Positions 10,418-14,185 of a stretch of 14,185 nt of DNA are shown here, piece by piece. How positions within the stretch are numbered: the first letter of the stretch is position 1; each line of letters opens with the position of its first letter. The translations under genes were made by a program, and so were the position numbers. The DNA is taken from contig NZ_MSTI01000116.1 in NCBI RefSeq assembly GCF_001949125.1, positions 1-14,185 of the forward strand, given 5' to 3'. The DNA comes from Deinococcus marmoris (GTDB taxonomy: Bacteria > Deinococcota > Deinococci > Deinococcales > Deinococcaceae). The notes beneath the pieces are model-generated. The model was not told where the DNA came from, ran no database searches, and saw only the letters and a program-made list of their open reading frames with translations.

Positions 10418-10502
10418 GCGGCTGACAGGCAGCGCAATAGCACGGCAGCCGACAGGGGCTTAGGCGGGGCTAAAAATTGGGACCATAAATTTTCCGCAGC
10501 CG

Positions 10503-11240
10503 CTACAGCGCCCGCGTCTGGAAGACCATGACCTCGCTGCCCTTTTCCAGCGGGCCGCCCTGAAAACTGCCCGTCACGCGCGGCGACTCGAAGCCCGCGA
10601 AGCGCAGCAGCCACTCCACCTCGTAGCGGGTGTAATAGCGCTGGGTCAGGGTGTAATGCCGCCGGGTCAGCCGCCCGCCGTCGTGCGTGGTGTCCACGGA
10701 ATACTCGGTGGTGATGTGCTGGCGCAGCTTGTCGTGGCGCTGCACGAAAAAGATGTCGGTGCGCCCCCCGTCCGGCGCGTGCAGCGTCTCGCCCTCGTGC
10801 CGCACGGTGTTGGGCTTGCCGAAGCGCGGCAGATACAGGTCAAAGGCGAACTGGCCCCCTGGGTCCAGATGCGCGTGCAGATTTTGTAGTGCCCCGAGCT
10901 GCTCATTTGGGGTGTACAGGTGCATCAGCGCGTTGAAAGGGGCGATGATCAGGCTGAATTTCTGCTCCAACTGGAACGTCTGCATGTTCCCCTGCACCAG
11001 CTTCAGCGCCTGCCCGCCCGTCGCCCGCTCCTGCGCCCGCGCGATCATGCGGGCGCTGGGTTCCAGCCCAGTCACGTCCACGCCGCGCCGTGCCAGATAC
11101 GAGGTCACGCGCCCGGTTCCGGCCCCCACCTCCAGCACCGGCCCCGCCGCCCGCTCGGCCACGCCCGCGTAGAAGTGCAGGTCGTCGCGGTACAGCTCGT
11201 ACTGGTGGTCATACAGATCGGCGAAGTCGTCGTAGTTCAT
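10503..11240 (-). CDS. Class I SAM-dependent methyltransferase
   Basis: A 245-residue methyltransferase with a single Rossmann-like domain. SAM-binding motif I is LEVGAGTGR at 36-44, followed by the acidic end of beta 2, GLEPSARMI, with Glu60. Motif Q-G-N-M appears near residue 82 and IIAPFNALMHLY is motif IV. The opening MNYDDFADLYDHQYELYRDD is typical of methyltransferase_25-type proteins. The C-terminal half contains YTLTQRYYTRYEVEWLLRFAGFE, which often forms part of the substrate lid. Substrate is unknown. ATG at 11240 is chosen over a longer frame to 11288 because TACCCT lies seven bases upstream and the protein family begins close to this Met. It lies 51 bases downstream of panB, but with its own promoter. 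Confidence 0.88.
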   Translation of the reverse strand: MNYDDFADLYDHQYELYRDDLHFYAGVAERAAGPVLEVGAGTGRVTSYLARRGVDVTGLEPSARMIARAQERATGGQALKLVQGNMQTFQLEQKFSLIIAPFNALMHLYTPNEQLGALQNLHAHLDPGGQFAFDLYLPRFGKPNTVRHEGETLHAPDGGRTDIFFVQRHDKLRQHITTEYSVDTTHDGGRLTRRHYTLTQRYYTRYEVEWLLRFAGFESPRVTGSFQGGPLEKGSEVMVFQTRAL

Positions 11241-11247
11241 GGGGAAG

Positions 11248-11253
11248 AGGGTA
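11248..11253 (-). promoter_or_regulatory. -10 box of leaderless methyltransferase promoter
   Basis: TACCCT on the minus strand, seven bases from the ATG at 11240. The identical hexamer precedes panB at almost the same distance. It fits T-A-N-N-N-T but matches TATAAT at only three of six positions, and there is no obvious -35 box, so support comes mainly from position. Confidence 0.45.
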
Positions 11254-11291
11254 GTGGGTTTTGGGAACTCAGGCTGCCCAGCCCTCAATCC

Positions 11292-12113
<822 letters not shown>

Positions 12114-12119
12114 GGGGGC

Positions 12120-12125
12120 AGGGTA
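12120..12125 (-). promoter_or_regulatory. -10 box of leaderless panB promoter
   Basis: TACCCT on the minus strand, followed by GCCCCC and the panB ATG at 12113. The transcription start would coincide with the start codon. It shares the 79-base divergent region with the promoter at 12180. Confidence 0.5.
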
Positions 12126-12179
12126 GCAGGGGAGGCGTGTGGCCTGCCGCTTTCTGGCCCTCCGTGCCCTGCACGCGCC

Positions 12180-12185
12180 TACAAT
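12180..12185 (+). promoter_or_regulatory. -10 box of leaderless promoter, quinate dehydrogenase-like gene
   Basis: TACAAT, five of six to TATAAT, ends seven bases before the ATG at 12193. An in-frame ATG at 12184 overlaps the box and so cannot be the start of a leaderless message. No good -35 box at 16-18 bases upstream. Confidence 0.6.
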
Positions 12186-12192
12186 GCCCTTC

Positions 12193-13128
12193 ATGAGTGA
12201 CATTCTGAGCGGCTGGACCCCGGCCCCCGCAGGCTACAAACACGTCGTCAGTGTCAGCCTGGGCAGCAGCAAGCGCAACGCCCGCGAGGAAGTTCACCTG
12301 CTGGGTCAGCCGTTCATTCTGGAACGCATCGGCACCGACGCCGACGCGAAAAAAGCCGCCGAGCTGTTCGGGGCGCTGGACGGTAAGATAGATGCCTTCG
12401 GGCTGGGCGGCGCGGATCTGTATGTCATCGCGGACGGCAAGCGCTACCTGTTCAACAACGTAAAAAAGCTGATAGCGAACGCCAAGCAGACCCCCGTGCT
12501 GGACGGCAGCGGCCTGAAGAACACGCTGGAGCGCGACGCGATTGCCCAGCTTGACCCGTTGCTGAACTGGCGCACCCAGAAGGTGTTGATGGTCTCTGCT
12601 GTGGACCGTTTCGGCATGGCGGAGGCGCTGGCGCAGCACGGCGCGGACATCGTGTTCGGGGACGTGGTGTTTGGGCTGGGCATTGACCGGCCTTTGCGTT
12701 CGCTGGCGGCTTTGCGGAACGTGGCGAAGCTGGTGCTGCCGGTGATCACCAAGCTGCCGCAGGACTGGTTTTACCCCACGGGGGCCAAGCAGGAAAGCAG
12801 CGTGGAGGGTAAGGGCACCAAGTACTACGCCTGGGCTGACGTGATCGCCGGGGACACCCATTACGCCAAGCGCTACGCCCCGAAACATCTGGAAGGCAAA
12901 ACCATCCTGACGCAGACCATCACCGAGGCGGACCGAGACTGGATGAAGGAACGCGGGGTGGCGCGGCTGATCACCACGACGCCGCGCATGGGCAGTCGGA
13001 ACTTTGCCACCAACGTGCTGGAAGCGTTCTTCGTCGCGCTGAGTGGGAAGAAGGAGGCACTGAGCGAGGAGGAGTATTTGAAGTACATCCGGGAGGTCGG
13101 GTTCAAGCCAGAAGTCAACGAGCTTTAG
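12193..13128 (+). CDS. Quinate 5-dehydrogenase-like protein, function uncertain
   Basis: A 311-residue soluble protein of a family I recall being annotated as 'quinate 5-dehydrogenase' in Deinococcus and some Firmicutes. I see none of the usual shikimate dehydrogenase signatures (no clear GAGGA nucleotide loop or SPLKxxxxP substrate motif), so that name is weakly founded. Notable segments are [20 protein letters not shown] (19-38), [13 protein letters not shown] (66-78), [11 protein letters not shown] (104-114), and [34 protein letters not shown] (131-164), which looks like a beta-alpha-beta unit. [24 protein letters not shown] (260-283) is a conserved-looking C-terminal piece. No signal peptide or membrane segment. 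The start at 12193 comes from the leaderless promoter. It is divergent from panB. A real enzymatic role cannot be given from sequence. Confidence 0.8.
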   Translation: MSDILSGWTPAPAGYKHVVSVSLGSSKRNAREEVHLLGQPFILERIGTDADAKKAAELFGALDGKIDAFGLGGADLYVIADGKRYLFNNVKKLIANAKQTPVLDGSGLKNTLERDAIAQLDPLLNWRTQKVLMVSAVDRFGMAEALAQHGADIVFGDVVFGLGIDRPLRSLAALRNVAKLVLPVITKLPQDWFYPTGAKQESSVEGKGTKYYAWADVIAGDTHYAKRYAPKHLEGKTILTQTITEADRDWMKERGVARLITTTPRMGSRNFATNVLEAFFVALSGKKEALSEEEYLKYIREVGFKPEVNEL

Positions 13129-13320
13129 AGCGGCGGGGTTACTCGGGCAGCCCCGCCCCCCAGCCCCCTGCCCCCCTGGGGTAGGGGGAGCTAACGTTGC
13201 ACTGGGCATGAGTTTATGGGCGCTCTGGGCGGGGGAGGGCGGCGGCGTCCGGGTCTGATGCCCGGCTCCGTCACGCTGCGTGTGGCCCGTGCGCTTCGCG
13301 CCCGACGGCCTTCGGTTGCT
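13129..13320. repeat. Palindrome-rich intergenic region
   Basis: Most of the 263 bases between the quinate dehydrogenase-like gene and the secreted-protein gene is filled with small hairpins. GGCGGGG (13132-13138) pairs with CCCCGCC (13151-13157) just after the stop codon and might act as a weak terminator, though no T run follows. CCCCCT (13164-13169) pairs with AGGGGG (13183-13188). Further on are CCGGG/CCCGG (13249-13265), CACGC-T-GCGTG (13272-13282) and GCGC-TTC-GCGC (13291-13301). Reading frames here are not convincing. It is probably one or two intergenic repeat elements, different from the one at 4503. Confidence 0.45.
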
Positions 13321-13355
13321 GCTTCGGTGAAGTGGGCCAGATGAGTGGATTCGGT

Positions 13356-13384
13356 TTGGGATGCCTGGGCTTTGCGGCTAGGAT
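13356..13384 (+). promoter_or_regulatory. Leaderless promoter of the secreted-protein gene
   Basis: TTGGGA at 13356-13361 (four of six to TTGACA), a 17-base spacer, then TAGGAT at 13379-13384, which fits T-A-N-N-N-T. Seven bases later is the ATG at 13392. Both boxes and ideal spacing make this a good candidate. Confidence 0.6.
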
Positions 13385-13391
13385 GGCTCCC

Positions 13392-13901
13392 ATGACCAAG
13401 GGTGCGTGGGTGAACTGGAGAGCTGGCGTGCTGGCCGCTGCCTTGGCGCTGTCGGTCAGTCCGGCGCTGGCGCAGACGACGTCTGTTCCGCTTCCCAAGC
13501 CTCTTTTGAGCGGTACCACCTCGGGGGTGGGCTGGGGAATTTACGCGGGTGGGTTGACCAATGCTGGATTGCAGGAGGAAGGCCAGAGCCTGCGCGTCAG
13601 CGTTCCGGCAGGGGCCAGTGTACTGGGCACGCGCTACGACGCGGTGAAAAGAACCGCTCTGCTGACCTACCGCCTGCCGAAAGGACTGGACGCCCGCAGC
13701 GCATTGGCCTTCGCCACCAACCAGCTTCAACTTCAGGGCTTCGACATTGGGGAACGCACCTTTCCCGACGCCCGCAGCGCCCGCGCCACCCTCAGCCGCG
13801 AGGGGCAGAGCATCGAAGTGCAGACCACACGGCAGGCCAGTGGGGATATGCAGGTGGTGTACGTGTTCAGTGTCCCTCATCAATGGTTCGGACAGTTTTG
13901 A
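13392..13901 (+). CDS. Small secreted protein of unknown function
   Basis: I do not recognise this 169-residue protein. Residues 1-27 form a clear signal peptide: MTKGAWVNWRAG, the hydrophobic VLAAALALSVS and cleavage after PALA, leaving a mature protein of about 142 residues that begins QTTSVPLPK. The mature part has no cysteines, is rich in Gly, Ala and Ser near the start, and has alternating residues suggestive of beta strands (SLRVSVPAGASVLG, IEVQTTRQ, MQVVYVFSV). The segment ARSALAFATNQLQLQGFDIGERTF is probably a helix followed by a strand. The ATG at 13392 is supported by a leaderless promoter. Its stop is only six bases from the stop of the convergent transposase, so the last few codons may come from the insertion sequence and the true C-terminus may have been altered. 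Confidence 0.72.
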   Translation: MTKGAWVNWRAGVLAAALALSVSPALAQTTSVPLPKPLLSGTTSGVGWGIYAGGLTNAGLQEEGQSLRVSVPAGASVLGTRYDAVKRTALLTYRLPKGLDARSALAFATNQLQLQGFDIGERTFPDARSARATLSREGQSIEVQTTRQASGDMQVVYVFSVPHQWFGQF

Positions 13902-14185
13902 CCAGCTCTAAGCTGCTTTGACTCCCAGATCCAGCGGCCTGGATGGATGTTTTTCCAATTCAGCAAATCTCGCCTGAAGACCGAGATTGCTCAGTATTCG
14001 CCACGCAAACAGTCGATTGAAGGCCCGCCGCTTGATGTCCTCGTAGGAAAACACCAGCGAAGTGACCGGGCGACCCTGGAGGCCGCTGGCCTCCAGGAGC
14101 ATTTCAGCCCGGCCCAGACTGAGTGCAAAGAACGCAGCATTCCAGTGATTTTCCAGAGCCTGCGTCTTGCGGAGCTGGCATGTGG
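13870..14185 (-). mobile_element. Second insertion sequence, 3' part (runs off the window)
   Basis: The transposase fragment at 13908 belongs to an insertion sequence whose other end lies beyond the window. An element needs some bases, normally including a terminal inverted repeat, after the transposase stop. Only six bases separate that stop from the stop of the secreted-protein gene, so the element end probably lies inside the last codons of that gene, roughly 13870-13900. The exact boundary cannot be fixed from one end; the left coordinate is an estimate. Confidence 0.5.
13908..14185 (-). CDS. Transposase C-terminal part (partial, IS4/IS701-like DDE)
   Basis: The frame is open from the window edge to a TAG at 13908-13910, giving about 92 residues. 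It begins with LRKTQALENHWNAAFFALSL and goes on to SLVFSYEDIKRRAFNRLFAWRIL and HPSRPLDLGVKAA. The pattern K-T-Q-A-L-E-N-H-W-N-A, shortly after what would be the catalytic Glu helix, is typical of DDE transposases of the IS4/IS701 group found in Deinococcus and cyanobacteria. No internal ATG should be taken as a start: the frame continues past the ATG at 14102 in the same style. It is a different family from the element at the left edge. Family name is from memory and moderately sure. Confidence 0.72.
   Translation of the reverse strand, partial: TCQLRKTQALENHWNAAFFALSLGRAEMLLEASGLQGRPVTSLVFSYEDIKRRAFNRLFAWRILSNLGLQARFAELEKHPSRPLDLGVKAA

Noticed and set aside
12184..12192. Upstream ATG for the quinate dehydrogenase-like gene
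   Set aside because: It overlaps the TACAAT -10 box; the ATG at 12193 is correctly spaced.
13191..13883. A 230-codon minus-strand frame across the secreted-protein gene
   Set aside because: The plus-strand frame has a signal peptide and a well-formed promoter; the minus-strand frame is Arg-, Pro- and Ser-rich with no start signal.

Overview
The window looks like the chromosome of a Deinococcus species or a close relative. The sequence is GC-rich. It carries Deinococcus-like accB and accC, a 'quinate 5-dehydrogenase'-like protein of the type annotated in Deinococcus, and many genes with a -10 box only 6-8 bases before the start codon, the leaderless arrangement known from Deinococcus. No RNA gene, CRISPR array or phage module was seen. 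Genus assignment is inference from gene content, not from a marker gene.

Layout. At the left edge (1 to about 325) lies the 5' part of an IS982-like insertion sequence. Its end cuts off the last third of a quinone oxidoreductase gene (299-844, minus). Upstream of that on the same strand are manA (mannose-6-phosphate isomerase, 879-1826) and lpd (dihydrolipoyl dehydrogenase, 1891-3297). Divergent from lpd runs an M42 aminopeptidase gene (3403-4434). A 321-base gap follows, with a symmetric palindromic repeat element and a good leaderless promoter for an IclR-type regulator (4756-5460). Next come accB (5678-6193) and accC (6343-7680), encoding the biotin carrier and biotin carboxylase of acetyl-CoA carboxylase. 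They end at a 14-bp perfect hairpin that probably terminates transcription from both sides.

The minus strand then carries an exported S41-type protease (7776-9152), an M20 metallohydrolase (9318-10403), a small SAM methyltransferase (10503-11240) and panB (pantothenate synthesis, 11292-12113). Divergent from panB is the quinate 5-dehydrogenase-like gene (12193-13128). After a palindrome-rich gap comes a small secreted protein of unknown function (13392-13901). The right edge carries the C-terminal part of a second, different transposase (13908-14185, minus), whose stop codon is only six bases from that of the secreted protein.

The interior is mainly core metabolism: lpd serves 2-oxoacid dehydrogenase complexes, accBC starts fatty-acid synthesis, panB feeds coenzyme A synthesis and manA links mannose to glycolysis. 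No dedicated multi-gene accessory system is evident. The points worth a second look are the two insertion-sequence junctions, the leaderless promoter pattern (including a back-to-back pair between panB and its neighbour), the palindromic element at 4503-4648, the repeated motifs in the accB leader, and the S41 protease that lacks the usual catalytic lysine.
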